Assembly: GCA_021852265.1 (NCBI GenBank)
Contig: JAJZNV010000001.1
Coordinates: 1-34,967, forward strand
DNA length: 34,967 nt
DNA from: Nanobdellota archaeon
GTDB taxonomy: Archaea > Nanobdellota > Nanobdellia > Parvarchaeales > Parvarchaeaceae
Reading direction: 5' to 3'
The stretch's first letter is position 1. The number at the start of each line of letters is the position of its first letter. Positions 1 through 7,874 of the stretch are shown piece after piece. A program made the position numbers and the translations under genes. The notes beneath the pieces were generated by a model. The model was not told the origin of the DNA. It worked only from the letters and a program-made list of their open reading frames with translations, and did no database searches.

Positions 1-10
1 CTAAATAACT

Positions 11-83
11 TAGCCCCGACCGGATTCGAACCGGTGTTACAGGCTCCAAAGGCCCATGTACTTGACCACTATACTACGGGGCT
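11..83 (-). tRNA. tRNA-Gln (anticodon UUG)
   Basis: Read on the minus strand this folds as a full cloverleaf. The acceptor AGCCCCG pairs with CGGGGCT over 7 bp, followed by discriminator A. The D stem is GTAT/GTAC, the anticodon stem TGGGC/GCCTG, and the T stem ACCGG/CCGGT encloses TTCGAAT. The anticodon loop CTTTGGA places TTG at 34-36, which reads CAA (Gln). CCA is not encoded and no intron is visible. A TTTAAAA-type box about 30 nt upstream (near 112-121) could be its promoter. Confidence 0.95.
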
Positions 84-188
84 ATATATTGAACCTAAAG
101 TCACACTTGCTTTTAAATCTTAAAAGAAAAGGGCAATATTATTGGTTTTACTTTGAAAGTTTAAATACCAAATTAACGAATAGATAAA

Positions 189-1232
189 ATGACGGTAGAA
201 GTTCTGGTCTCTGCATTGATAGCTTTAACTGCAACGTTCCTCGGGGGCCAGTTCCTGATGCCTTTGCTTTTACAAAGCGGATTTATAGCTCGTGACATAA
301 ATAAAAAGAACCGTCCCGTACTTCCCGTAGGCGGAGGTCCTATTCTGGCGTTTGGTTTCTTTTTTGGTGTCCTGGCGTTGTTATTTTCATTAAACTATCT
401 TACGACTGCCAATATAAACATAGAATTAGTACTGATAGCGCTTGTGAGTGTAGTGGCAATTTCATTCGTCGGTTTCCTGGATGATCTTATAGGCGGGGGA
501 GTAAGAACATCAAAGGTCAATGCACTGAAAATTGCAAAAAACTATACTTTTTTCAACGGTGGCATAAAACAATGGCAAAAGCCTCTGCTGACACTGATTG
601 CCGCGCTACCACTAATCGCAATAAACTGGGGCGCGCCGGTAATAAATGTGCCGTTTATCGGTGGCATCCAGATAAACCAACTGATCTATGCATTCTTAGT
701 GATTCCGGCGGCAGTTATCTTCTCGGCTAACGCATTTAACATGCTAGAAGGTTTAAATGGTATATCCGTCCAGATGGGGCTTGTTGCATTCTTAGCAATA
801 GCAATATTCGCTTATCATACCCAGGAATACACCGCTTTTGCAATCGCTACAATATTCAGTGGGGCACTGATAGGTTATTTGTATTATGGTGCTTATCCTG
901 CTAAAATACTCCCGGGAGACAGCCTTACTTATTTTATAGGCGCCGGTTTTGCAGCAACAATAATAATAGGAAATCTGCAGTTGCTTGGAATATTATTGAT
1001 CATACCATGGATTATAGAATTTGCATTGAAGGCCAGGAAGCACTTTCATGCTAACTCGTGGGGGTTATTACAGAGAAACGGCACACTTAAATCGCCGCAT
1101 GGACAGAACATTTATTCTTTAACACACCTGTTTTTGAGGACGGGCAGGTTTAAAGAGTGGCAAATAACAAGTCTCCTCACCATAATCGAGATAGTAATTG
1201 CTACATTAAGCCTTGTGCTACTCTGGTCGTGA
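189..1232 (+). CDS. UDP-sugar:polyprenyl-phosphate glycosyl-1-phosphate transferase (MraY/WecA/Alg7 family)
   Basis: This multi-pass membrane enzyme of 347 aa would transfer a sugar-1-phosphate (probably HexNAc-1-P) from a UDP-sugar to dolichyl/polyprenyl phosphate, the first step of lipid-linked glycan assembly for N-glycosylation. Visible family signatures are the Asp pair at 98-99 (FLDDLIGGG), the block NAFNMLEGLNG at 181-191, and GDS at 243-245. About ten hydrophobic segments separate short polar loops, and the length matches archaeal AglH-like proteins. The ATG at 189 lies about 25 nt after a TTTAAATA box (near 160-168), so the mRNA is probably leaderless. It stands alone between tRNA-Gln and an unknown gene. 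The surface protein at the right edge of the window carries many N-x-S/T sequons, which fits an N-glycosylating cell. The exact sugar cannot be told. Confidence 0.88.
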   Translation: MTVEVLVSALIALTATFLGGQFLMPLLLQSGFIARDINKKNRPVLPVGGGPILAFGFFFGVLALLFSLNYLTTANINIELVLIALVSVVAISFVGFLDDLIGGGVRTSKVNALKIAKNYTFFNGGIKQWQKPLLTLIAALPLIAINWGAPVINVPFIGGIQINQLIYAFLVIPAAVIFSANAFNMLEGLNGISVQMGLVAFLAIAIFAYHTQEYTAFAIATIFSGALIGYLYYGAYPAKILPGDSLTYFIGAGFAATIIIGNLQLLGILLIIPWIIEFALKARKHFHANSWGLLQRNGTLKSPHGQNIYSLTHLFLRTGRFKEWQITSLLTIIEIVIATLSLVLLWS

Positions 1233-1328
1233 GCAATACCTGTTTACTTGTGTTCTAGGTATAATTTTATAACCGATTGAATTGGATGCATTAAAGCTTT
1301 ATATGCAAGTACCCTTCTTCGTAATAAG

Positions 1329-2447
1329 ATGGCAGAAGCAGAAGGTACGAATAAAGTCGGTGCCGGCAACAGTGCTGTAGACAGACATCTAGAGGATATC
1401 CTTGAGAGAGTATCAGTTCTTTATGGAGTTCATTCGGGTGTAACACCCCTTGGCTATAAACAGTTAGATAAGATGATTCTCGACCCAGTTAAAAGTTGTA
1501 CAATAATAGAGTACACGTCTGCTACTAAAACTACCATGTGCAACGAGATTTATGTAATGGCGGCGCAATATATAAAAAACGATGCGCATAAAACCCGTGC
1601 AACCGAGGAAGAAATGAAATCCTCAATTGGCACTTTAAGGGACCCAGACTTCGAGATGGTCAGCATAAATGCACAGGGTAGCACAATACTGGACCAAAAA
1701 CTAACTAGTCGTGAAGTACCTATACTTGGAATTGATATACATCTTAAGGCAACGTTCGAAAAGGACCTATTGGTGGACATTCTTAAGACTATGGATAATA
1801 GTGCATTCACTAAGGTATACAAGGTGATTGTAAATCATTACCAGTTAACATCGACAACGCGTGGTCAAAGTGTTTTCATAACTACCAGTGAAGATGGTTC
1901 TAAGGGGTATCTCATGACTACAGATATAGCTGCGCACGCAGAACTTCCACTGAAAGATATCCTCAGGTATTCATTTTCAGAGTCTAAGGCTGAAGACCTA
2001 AAGGGTCTGCATAACGGGATAAAAACTAGATTGTATGAAGTTATGATGAACGGCAGTGTAAAAAGAGAGATTCTAGGTGATACTCCTCAGTTCAAAACTT
2101 ATGCCGATACGATACAGTGCATAGCTAACGGATTATTCAAGGACGATCCTGGTTTTCAGGATATGAAGGCTGATGCGTTTTTAAATGGACATGAAATAGC
2201 ACTTAGCGAAGTTTTGAAGGACGGGCTGGATGCCTTAATCAACAATGGAAGAGGGTACCTAAAAAGAATAAAACCTAAACTGCATGATGGAATCGTGGAG
2301 TACAAGCTAGGCGATAACCTGTTTTCAGAGAAAGAGGATGTTTTTCTGAAAAAGGTAGGAATACTTTATGATAACGACATTGAAATGGCAAAGAAAATTA
2401 TATTTAGCAGAACCGATAAAAACGACCTGCTTCAAATATATGGGTAG
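1329..2447 (+). CDS. Unknown protein, possibly a degenerate RecA/KaiC-like fold
   Basis: I do not recognise this 372-aa soluble protein. It lacks a signal peptide and membrane segments. The N-terminal part (about residues 30-85) has the layout of a RecA/KaiC-type ATPase: a Gly/Pro-rich lead-in ending in LDKM, then hydrophobic CTIIEY, then SATKTTMCNEI where a Walker A loop would sit. The canonical GxxGxGK(T/S) glycines are absent, leaving only a K-T-T echo. The rest is mixed alpha/beta with a charged C-terminal helix region. A CTTTATATG box near 1295-1304 sits about 25 nt before the ATG, so it likely has its own leaderless transcript. The next gene has its own TTTAAATA box. Function is unassigned, and the P-loop relationship is my inference from pattern only. 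Confidence 0.75.
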   Translation: MAEAEGTNKVGAGNSAVDRHLEDILERVSVLYGVHSGVTPLGYKQLDKMILDPVKSCTIIEYTSATKTTMCNEIYVMAAQYIKNDAHKTRATEEEMKSSIGTLRDPDFEMVSINAQGSTILDQKLTSREVPILGIDIHLKATFEKDLLVDILKTMDNSAFTKVYKVIVNHYQLTSTTRGQSVFITTSEDGSKGYLMTTDIAAHAELPLKDILRYSFSESKAEDLKGLHNGIKTRLYEVMMNGSVKREILGDTPQFKTYADTIQCIANGLFKDDPGFQDMKADAFLNGHEIALSEVLKDGLDALINNGRGYLKRIKPKLHDGIVEYKLGDNLFSEKEDVFLKKVGILYDNDIEMAKKIIFSRTDKNDLLQIYG

Positions 2448-2483
2448 GGGTAGTTTAAATACAAGCAAAGAAAATAAATAAGT

Positions 2484-2951
2484 ATGGAAGTTATACCTGT
2501 CGGATCAACCACAATTCAATACGACGGCATTTTGGATGATCAGAAATTTTATAATTTCTTAAAAGATACGCTTAAAGGCTTGGGCTATAATGTAATAGAG
2601 GGCTCTTATATTCAATTCTCGAACAACTACGTAATAGACTGGAGTGCAACTAAACTAATTGATGATTATATGGCGTACCGATTGACGCTAAAGATAGACT
2701 TCAGGGGAATAAAAAAGGGCGCAGGCGTAAAAGAGGGTAAACAAGTAGAGGTCAAAACCGGAACGGTAAAAGTAGATGTAACATATGATATTCTTTTAGA
2801 TTATCTGGATAAGTGGACGCACGGTATATCAAAATTAATACGTCCCGTATACGATAAGATGAACGAAGAAGTAATGAAACAACGAAAAGCCACTTTTGAG
2901 GAAGAAGTACAAAATTTAAAGAACACGATACAATCCAACTTAGGGCAGTAA
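2484..2951 (+). CDS. Conserved-looking hypothetical protein coupled to rqcH
   Basis: A 155-aa soluble protein that I cannot assign. It begins with a short beta-rich segment (VGSTTIQYDG), followed by alternating amphipathic helices and strands, a Lys/Gly-rich loop near residues 75-92, and a C-terminal helix of about 35 residues rich in Glu, Lys and Gln with coiled-coil character. It starts 27 nt after a TTTAAATA box (about 2455-2462), which suggests a leaderless mRNA. The stop is separated from the ATG of the RqcH/NEMF gene by one base, so the two are almost certainly co-transcribed and translationally coupled. That context suggests, but does not prove, a link to ribosome-associated quality control or another ribosome function. 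Confidence 0.8.
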   Translation: MEVIPVGSTTIQYDGILDDQKFYNFLKDTLKGLGYNVIEGSYIQFSNNYVIDWSATKLIDDYMAYRLTLKIDFRGIKKGAGVKEGKQVEVKTGTVKVDVTYDILLDYLDKWTHGISKLIRPVYDKMNEEVMKQRKATFEEEVQNLKNTIQSNLGQ

Positions 2952-2952
2952 T

Positions 2953-4731
2953 ATGCCTAAGAAGAGCATCTCCTCACTGGACTTATACAAGCTAACTTCT
3001 GAGCTGTCCTTTCTAAATGGCGGGTTCATAAGGGGGGTCAAGAGTGAAAAGAACGCACTTTATCTGCTGATATACCGTGAAGGGGAACACTGGATTAAGA
3101 TAAGACCTGGCGATTATATAGCGGTTACCAAAGAAAAACCTCACGATGCTGTTGAATTTCCATTCACCTCAAAAATAAAATCAGAATTGCTTAATAAAAG
3201 GGTTTTAATCTCAATGCACGGCGCAGATAGGATAATCGAAATCGGCAGTGACACGGCGAAACTTATTATAGAGCTCTTCTCCAATGGCAATATCGTACTC
3301 GTTAAAGAAGGTGTGATAGAACAGGCAATGTTCAACCGCAATTATGGCACACGAATGGTCGCAACGGGAGAGAAATTCTTGTATCCGCCTGGCGGTGTTA
3401 ATGTATTCGAAATAGACTTCGATGGATTCCATAATACGATAAGCAATTCTGACAAGTCTAGCATAGTCAAGACGTTGGCAGTAGACCTGTCTCTCGGTGG
3501 GGTATACGCAGAGGAGATAGTCTACCGTAGTGGACTGGATAAGACCCTTGATCCACACCGAGTTGGGGAAGCGGAGCTCGTGAAACTGTACGACTGCCTA
3601 AAATCTATCATTTCAGAGACACCACATCCAAATATAATCGGAGAAAATATTCTGTCGGTTATAGACTTAAAGCACGTGGATTGGCCGAGGAGATACTTTG
3701 ACACTATCAGTGATGCGATTTTAGCGTTCTTTGCGGAAACCGCTCCAAAGGAGACGACGCGATCTGAGAAAAATGCCAGCGAAACCGGAAAAGCACTTGA
3801 AGAATATTCTGCTGCAGTAGAACTTCTAGAAAATAATTTTAGCGATGTCTCCAAGTTAATTGGAATAGCGAGAGATTCCAAAACTGGTTTAAATGAAAGA
3901 ATGCAAGAATTAGAGAGAAGTGGGTGGATTCTAGAAGGCAGGTTCCTATGCAAATTGCCGGATAAGCGAATAAGTATAGACATTACTAAACCTCTGCGAC
4001 AGACCATATCTGAATATTATGAAAAAATAAAGAAGTTAAAAAGAGCGGCTAATAAAATCGCCGAAATAAAGGTGCTTCCAAAGCGCATCAAGCCAAAACT
4101 TGAATCGGCCTGGTATGCAAAGTTCAGGTGGTGTTTTACGTCAGAGGGAAACCTGGTGGTACTCGGACGGGATAATAGCCAGAACATAGCGCTGATAAAC
4201 AGACATGTCGAAAGGGATGACCTGATAATGCACGCTGATGTATTTGGCAGTCCTTTCTGCGTAATAAAGCCAAATAAGAATCATAGCATCTCCGAAGCAA
4301 GCATCAGGGAAGCTGCTAGCCTGGTGGCGTCTTATTCATCTGCGTGGAAGAGTGGTGCGGGCAGTCTTGATGTATATTGGGTAAAACCGACCCAAGTGAC
4401 TAAAAGCCCTCCTTCTGGCGAATCCCTCAAGAAAGGCGCATTTTACATTGAAGGCAAACGCGAGTACATAAAAAAGGCACCACTCAAAGTATACATACGA
4501 ATATTAGTACACCAGAATGAATACGAGGCGCTGGTTCTTCCCTACAAGCCCGAAGAGGGTTTCGTGCTTATTACTCCCGGAAACAAGAGAAGAGAAGAAT
4601 TAATAAGTAAAATAATAAAATTATTTTCTGAAAGAGCCAGAATCATATTAGAAAGGGACAGCCTAGACCGTCTGATTCCACAAGGCAAGGCTACATTAGA
4701 AAAAATAAATACGCTATTACGAATGGATTAA
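2953..4731 (+). CDS. rqcH: RqcH/NEMF/Rqc2-family ribosome quality control protein (NFACT domains)
   Basis: At 592 aa this has the NFACT architecture. The N-terminal NFACT-N region (1 to about 190) is followed by a helical/coiled-coil middle (about 270-385) and the NFACT-R domain (about 385-500), with the diagnostic run beginning WYAKFRW, then GRDNSQN and DDLIMHADVFGS. Homologues bind 60S/50S subunits carrying stalled peptidyl-tRNA and direct C-terminal tailing of the nascent chain. Asp10 in the opening SSLDLYK and the Asp92-Arg93 pair appear to match the Asp and Asp-Arg residues required for tailing in yeast Rqc2 (D9, D98, R99), so it looks active. In the block normally written GRDAxQN the Ala is replaced by Asn. 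It follows a 155-aa unknown gene after one base. No Ltn1-like ligase is visible in the window. Confidence 0.9.
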   Translation: MPKKSISSLDLYKLTSELSFLNGGFIRGVKSEKNALYLLIYREGEHWIKIRPGDYIAVTKEKPHDAVEFPFTSKIKSELLNKRVLISMHGADRIIEIGSDTAKLIIELFSNGNIVLVKEGVIEQAMFNRNYGTRMVATGEKFLYPPGGVNVFEIDFDGFHNTISNSDKSSIVKTLAVDLSLGGVYAEEIVYRSGLDKTLDPHRVGEAELVKLYDCLKSIISETPHPNIIGENILSVIDLKHVDWPRRYFDTISDAILAFFAETAPKETTRSEKNASETGKALEEYSAAVELLENNFSDVSKLIGIARDSKTGLNERMQELERSGWILEGRFLCKLPDKRISIDITKPLRQTISEYYEKIKKLKRAANKIAEIKVLPKRIKPKLESAWYAKFRWCFTSEGNLVVLGRDNSQNIALINRHVERDDLIMHADVFGSPFCVIKPNKNHSISEASIREAASLVASYSSAWKSGAGSLDVYWVKPTQVTKSPPSGESLKKGAFYIEGKREYIKKAPLKVYIRILVHQNEYEALVLPYKPEEGFVLITPGNKRREELISKIIKLFSERARIILERDSLDRLIPQGKATLEKINTLLRMD

Positions 4732-4797
4732 TACCAGCCTTAAACGATTAAAATATAAGTTAAAGGCATATATATTAAAACCCTTCCTATTAAAGAA

Positions 4798-5148
4798 ATG
4801 GTGCCTAATTACGCTGCATTAAGGGCATTGTTACGCGACCTGGGTGGTGAGCGTGAAGCCAGGATACTTGTTGAAGGGAAACGCGACATTGCGGCTTTGT
4901 CTGGGCTCGGGATACCCAAGGAAAGAATTGTGCAGACTGCACAAATGAATTATTCACAATTGGAGAAGACATTGCCAAAAGAAACCAAGTTAATTCCACT
5001 TTTTGACAATGACAGGACTGGGCTGCTTCGTTTAAAGCGCTTTATAGGATATTTTTCAGCCAATGGTTTTTCAATAGATTATTCTTATTCTGCTAGATGC
5101 AGAACTGCCGGCTTAACTTGCTTAGAGGATATTGGAGACTTATTATAA
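4798..5148 (+). CDS. Small Toprim-domain protein
   Basis: A stand-alone 116-aa Toprim domain. The acidic motif ILVEGKRD supplies Glu26 and LFDNDRTG supplies the DxD pair at Asp70 and Asp72, the metal-binding residues of this fold. This size and arrangement resembles the archaeal UPF0292/small primase-like Toprim group related to RNase M5 and DnaG cores. It lacks the zinc or helicase-binding parts of a real primase. Such proteins are presumed nucleotidyl-transfer or phosphodiester-cleaving enzymes, and the substrate is unknown. A TATATTAAA box at 4770-4778 lies about 25 nt before the ATG, so it is likely leaderless and independent of the upstream rqcH gene. The downstream gene is convergent after a 14-nt gap. 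Confidence 0.85.
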   Translation: MVPNYAALRALLRDLGGEREARILVEGKRDIAALSGLGIPKERIVQTAQMNYSQLEKTLPKETKLIPLFDNDRTGLLRLKRFIGYFSANGFSIDYSYSARCRTAGLTCLEDIGDLL

Positions 5149-5162
5149 GTATATAAAAAAAA

Positions 5163-6068
5163 TCAACTTAGATACTTCTTACGCACAAGTCTTATTCCAG
5201 TTATGTACGAAAAAATACCTATTATTCCTACAGTCACTATAACGAGTAAGAGCCCCATATCAATACTATTGATATTGTAAACCCCTATCCCTGTGGAGAT
5301 TCCCAAGGATAGTATCTGTGGAAATATGAGACTTATCAATCCGGCAAACATGAAAACTAGTCCGCCGTACAACAAAACTGAGGAGGAGATATACCTTGCC
5401 AGGAATTGGAGAGCTTTCTCAGTTAATTTTTTCATTCGCATTGCCGTGCCGAATACGGCGCCTATTGCAACCTGTGTCACCATAGTGCCTATACCAAATA
5501 TAGCTCCTGGCAAAAATCCAAGGTATGGGCTAGGCATCTTTGGCGCCAAGACAGTAAATATTATGAGCGCGAAGGCACCCATCCCAAATCCAGCAATAAG
5601 TCCGTGGATAATGGCCATCTTATTCGATACGTTCTTTTTGTAAAAATCTTCGTGTTTGTGTTCAAACTGTCCTTTCTTACCGCGTAAAAGCCTATTCAGT
5701 TCCAAGTGCGGGTAAAACCTACCGTACTTTACATAATAACCTGCAATACCCATTGCTAATCCGACCAAAAAGTATACTAGTGCAAAGAAAGTATTTGACT
5801 GTATAAAGTCCCTTATGGAGAATAGCCCATAATTAAAAATAAAATAAAACGCCTCCGACATAATCGCTCGTTGCACTGTAAAGCCAAGAGAAAACACCAG
5901 CCCGGCCTCAGCTCCTTTTCTTGTGCTAAAGTTTCCTATCGCATAAGAAAAAGTTATGGGCCATGTATGCTCATCTGGCGTTATGCCATGTATCACACCG
6001 AGCAGAAACGAAACAACGATTGCAGACAATAATCCGCCAAATGTAGGGTTGAAGATGTTTATATCCAT
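5163..6068 (-). CDS. Polytopic membrane protein, NicO/UreH-like putative metal (Ni/Co) transporter
   Basis: A 301-aa protein with about seven hydrophobic segments. The first contains the block GVIHGITPDEHTW, where His27-x4-Asp32-Glu-His34 resembles the His-x4-Asp-His signature of nickel/cobalt transporters (NiCoT/NicO) and related UreH-type proteins. A His/Glu/Lys-rich loop (about 128-146, including EHKHED) sits between transmembrane segments, as in metal transporters. The second half repeats an IHGLIAGFGMGAF segment, consistent with an internally duplicated LysE/NicO-like fold. Family assignment is from motif layout only; a TauE/DsbD-like exporter is the alternative. An inverted repeat lies 10-45 nt upstream of the start (see 6078-6113), which could mediate metal-responsive control. 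It converges on the Toprim gene. Confidence 0.7.
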   Translation of the reverse strand: MDINIFNPTFGGLLSAIVVSFLLGVIHGITPDEHTWPITFSYAIGNFSTRKGAEAGLVFSLGFTVQRAIMSEAFYFIFNYGLFSIRDFIQSNTFFALVYFLVGLAMGIAGYYVKYGRFYPHLELNRLLRGKKGQFEHKHEDFYKKNVSNKMAIIHGLIAGFGMGAFALIIFTVLAPKMPSPYLGFLPGAIFGIGTMVTQVAIGAVFGTAMRMKKLTEKALQFLARYISSSVLLYGGLVFMFAGLISLIFPQILSLGISTGIGVYNINSIDMGLLLVIVTVGIIGIFSYITGIRLVRKKYLS

Positions 6069-6077
6069 AGTCTTTCA

Positions 6078-6113
6078 GTAGAGCTCAATGTTCAAAACAC
6101 CAATGAACTCTAC
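6078..6113 (-). promoter_or_regulatory. Inverted repeat in the leader of the putative metal transporter
   Basis: Two 10-nt arms, GTAGAGCTCA and TGAACTCTAC, are complementary except for one C/A mismatch and are separated by 16 nt. On the minus strand they end 9 nt before the transporter ATG and begin about 25 nt after a TTTTAATTG box (about 6131-6141). They therefore sit at or just after the predicted transcription start, where they would act as an operator or as a leader hairpin. The arm spacing recalls nickel regulators of the NikR type, whose dyads also have a 16-nt spacer, but the arm sequence differs and no regulator gene is adjacent. Confidence 0.5.
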
Positions 6114-6343
6114 AGACTCGAAGCAGCAGGCAATTAAAAGCATTCCGTAAAAGTCAACTACTTGGATTTACGTTTTCTTCTTTTTTGAAAAAACCACGGT
6201 AGATTTGCCTTAAATCCAGTATAGACTGCTACCAATTATCAATGAAAGTATGCAGAAATACAGTAATGAAGTAAAGGCAGAAGCGAGAGAACTAATAAAA
6301 AGCAGCCTTTCTAGGAACGAAACGTACACGGTAATATACGGTA
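6114..6343. other. Intergenic stretch with no supported gene
   Basis: This stretch lies between the start of the putative metal transporter and the end of the AbiEi-like antitoxin. Apart from the TTTTAATTG promoter-like box (about 6131-6141) and the weak 36-codon ORF starting at 6250, I see nothing recognisable. The base composition is unremarkable and no RNA fold stands out. Confidence 0.4.
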
Positions 6344-6360
6344 CTAACCAGCGGAGCTAG
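6250..6360 (+). CDS. Very short ORF, possible gene remnant
   Basis: A 36-codon reading frame (starting MQKYSNEVKAEARELI) runs from an ATG to a TAG and overlaps the last 17 nt of the antitoxin gene on the other strand. The translation is plausibly helical and charged, like the start of a small regulator or a truncated protein. There is no clear TATA box at the correct distance and no Shine-Dalgarno. It may be a fragment left when the AbiE module inserted, or chance. Low confidence. Confidence 0.15.
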   Translation: MQKYSNEVKAEARELIKSSLSRNETYTVIYGTNQRS

Positions 6361-6943
6361 TCAAATTACCATACAAATCGAGTACTTCTCTTCGCAAATG
6401 CTCCGGACAAATGGACAGATACTTGTGTAATTTTTGCTTGTTAAGTTTAGAAAGCAGTCTTTCGATAGTTTCTTTTCTTAGATTTATATTAAAATAAACC
6501 ACGTCTATAAATGTCTTTTCCAGATCTGATACGGGGTAATAAAATAGATTTCCTTTTACCATTGTATACCCAAAGAATAATTTTCGTGGCAACCTGAATA
6601 TGGAAACGTTCGCATTCATAGCCTCTCTTTGTCCGATCCTAACTGTACGTGTGGTCAATATAACAGGGTTTGACCGCTCCTCCCAAATGTTGTAATATGA
6701 TAGCGCATAAGTCAGACCATAGTAAAAAGGTGAAAATGCAAAGCCTATAACCTCTGTGTTACTATATATTGTATAAACGCCCTTGGAGATTTTAAATATT
6801 TTACCTCTTTTTACCATATTATTTATAAACCTCTTAGGGTACGTTTTCCCGGCTCGATTATACAATAGAAACCTGCTGACGTCCTTAACAGAAAAGGCAG
6901 GTGTTTTAGAGAAGTGCTTGAGGAAAAGATTAACGTATTTCAT
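6344..6943 (-). CDS. AbiEi-like antitoxin (wHTH transcriptional regulator)
   Basis: At 199 aa, the N-terminal 60 residues form a winged-helix region (FSVKDVSRFL, then NMVKRGKIFKISKGVYTI, the typical wing of AbiEi/COG5340 proteins). A C-terminal domain of about 130 residues with the usual pattern follows (VILTTRT, then a YYPVSDLEKTFIDVVY segment). Members neutralise the partner nucleotidyltransferase toxin of type IV AbiE systems and repress their own operon by binding inverted repeats. It starts inside the 3' end of the toxin gene (14-nt overlap), so the toxin is translated first, opposite to the classic order. No frameshift or internal stop is present. Identity is strong from gene context plus the wHTH; the exact subfamily is uncertain. 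Confidence 0.82.
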   Translation of the reverse strand: MKYVNLFLKHFSKTPAFSVKDVSRFLLYNRAGKTYPKRFINNMVKRGKIFKISKGVYTIYSNTEVIGFAFSPFYYGLTYALSYYNIWEERSNPVILTTRTVRIGQREAMNANVSIFRLPRKLFFGYTMVKGNLFYYPVSDLEKTFIDVVYFNINLRKETIERLLSKLNKQKLHKYLSICPEHLRREVLDLYGNLTSSAG

Positions 6944-7583
6944 AACGTCTTTTTATATAATCAACGATTTCTGCTATAGTCGGTATAGGTCCATCATAGA
7001 TCAACTGAGTTAATACATTCTCGTCTATTGGTGGCTTCATTTCAGATAAAAATCTGACAACTGGAGGGCGCGTTTTGTCCAGTTTTATAACATGTGTGAG
7101 TATAAAGATGTCATAGATGTCCTTTACGGCTCTTCTGGACTTATACGCGGCGATTTTTTCTGACAGCAATGCTTCTGGTGACAGGGAAAATATATCCATA
7201 CTAGAACCATCAGTTTTGGTGTATGTAGCTAGAACACGGTCCACTATTCGTTTGTGGGAGAACTCCAACGCTATACTGGCACGATCATTTGATACAGCGT
7301 AATACGCGATATACCTCCCGCCCCTACGTATTCTTACATTTTTAACAACTAAGTTATATCGCCTGAGGTTTTCTACAATTTTCTCTATTTCTTTATAATT
7401 TCTTACATACAAATCTAGATCATAGGAAAATCTTTTGCCGCCATAACACCTCCAGATGGATGTGCCACCGTGAAATGTTAATTTAGTATCAATACTATAC
7501 AACCTAGCTATAACCTCATCCTGCAACCGGGCCATTTCTAGGTACTCTTTATTTTTCAGGAGCCCTTCCAGGGGTATATCCAT
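6930..7583 (-). CDS. AbiEii-like nucleotidyltransferase toxin
   Basis: A 217-aa DNA polymerase beta-superfamily nucleotidyltransferase. Motif I is FHGGTSIWRCYGGKRFSYDLDLYV: the Gly-Gly at 39-40 and the metal-binding Asp55 and Asp57 are intact. Downstream, LLSEKIAAYKSR (Glu143-Lys144) and VKDIYDIF (Asp156, Asp159) match the other AbiEii/MenA-type motifs, so the toxin appears catalytically competent. Relatives block growth by nucleotidylating RNA or other targets, for instance tRNA 3' ends in MenT toxins; the target here is unknown. It is the first gene of a two-gene operon, with a GTTTATATAC box on the minus strand (about 7604-7612) some 25 nt upstream of the ATG, which implies a leaderless mRNA. 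A palindrome at 7615-7638 abuts that box. Confidence 0.85.
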   Translation of the reverse strand: MDIPLEGLLKNKEYLEMARLQDEVIARLYSIDTKLTFHGGTSIWRCYGGKRFSYDLDLYVRNYKEIEKIVENLRRYNLVVKNVRIRRGGRYIAYYAVSNDRASIALEFSHKRIVDRVLATYTKTDGSSMDIFSLSPEALLSEKIAAYKSRRAVKDIYDIFILTHVIKLDKTRPPVVRFLSEMKPPIDENVLTQLIYDGPIPTIAEIVDYIKRRYEIR

Positions 7584-7603
7584 TGATATTTATGGTCATA
7601 TAA

Positions 7604-7638
7604 GTATATAAACCTAGGTAACAATAATTTGTAACCTA
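7604..7638 (-). promoter_or_regulatory. Promoter and palindromic candidate operator of the AbiE-like operon
   Basis: A 24-bp imperfect palindrome at 7615-7638 has arms TAGGTAACAA and TTGTAACCTA around a 4-nt centre. Each arm matches the other's complement at 9 of 10 positions. It lies immediately upstream of the minus-strand TATA box TTTATATA (about 7604-7611), where the BRE/TFB site would be, and about 30 nt before the toxin ATG. That is where a repressor would block pre-initiation complex assembly. The likely ligand is the wHTH antitoxin encoded by the second gene, by analogy with autoregulated AbiE operons. Confidence 0.65.
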
Positions 7639-7643
7639 CGTAA

Positions 7644-7874
7644 TTAAAACTGTTGCGGTGGGATTATTGTATTGGCAATGCTTTATTAACATCGAGAAAA
7701 TACCTAATACGCTATATTTACTTCATGCTTTCTATCGTACTATACAACTTTTGGGTCCTAATAAATGGACTGCTCATATCCGAGCTAAACCTAAAAGGCG
7801 ACAAGCCGATTTTGTCTGCTAAGGTATTCGATGCGATTCTTTACAAGACAAGAGCACTAGCAGACATTACATGA
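7644..7874 (+). pseudogene. C-terminal remnant of a DDE (IS4/ISH3-like) transposase
   Basis: An open frame without a convincing start codon (only TTG available near its beginning) encodes about 76 residues. The segment TSRKYLIRYIYFMLSIVLYN followed by FWVLINGLLI strongly recalls the C-terminal end of archaeal DDE transposases, where a TTS-x-n-hydrophobic-LYNLWVLIN block follows the last catalytic Glu region. The catalytic domain is absent, since a stop codon lies directly upstream at 7641-7643. It is therefore an inactive leftover. Its position beside the AbiE module and tRNA-Thr supports past mobile-element traffic here. I did not find terminal inverted repeats. Confidence 0.5.

Noticed and set aside
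1329-2447. Calling this gene a KaiC/RadB ATPase
   Set aside because: The Walker A glycines and a clear Walker B are missing, so only a tentative fold similarity is stated.
3522-4007. 161-codon antisense frame in rqcH
   Set aside because: Fully covered by the well-supported rqcH gene; no domain, promoter or start site.
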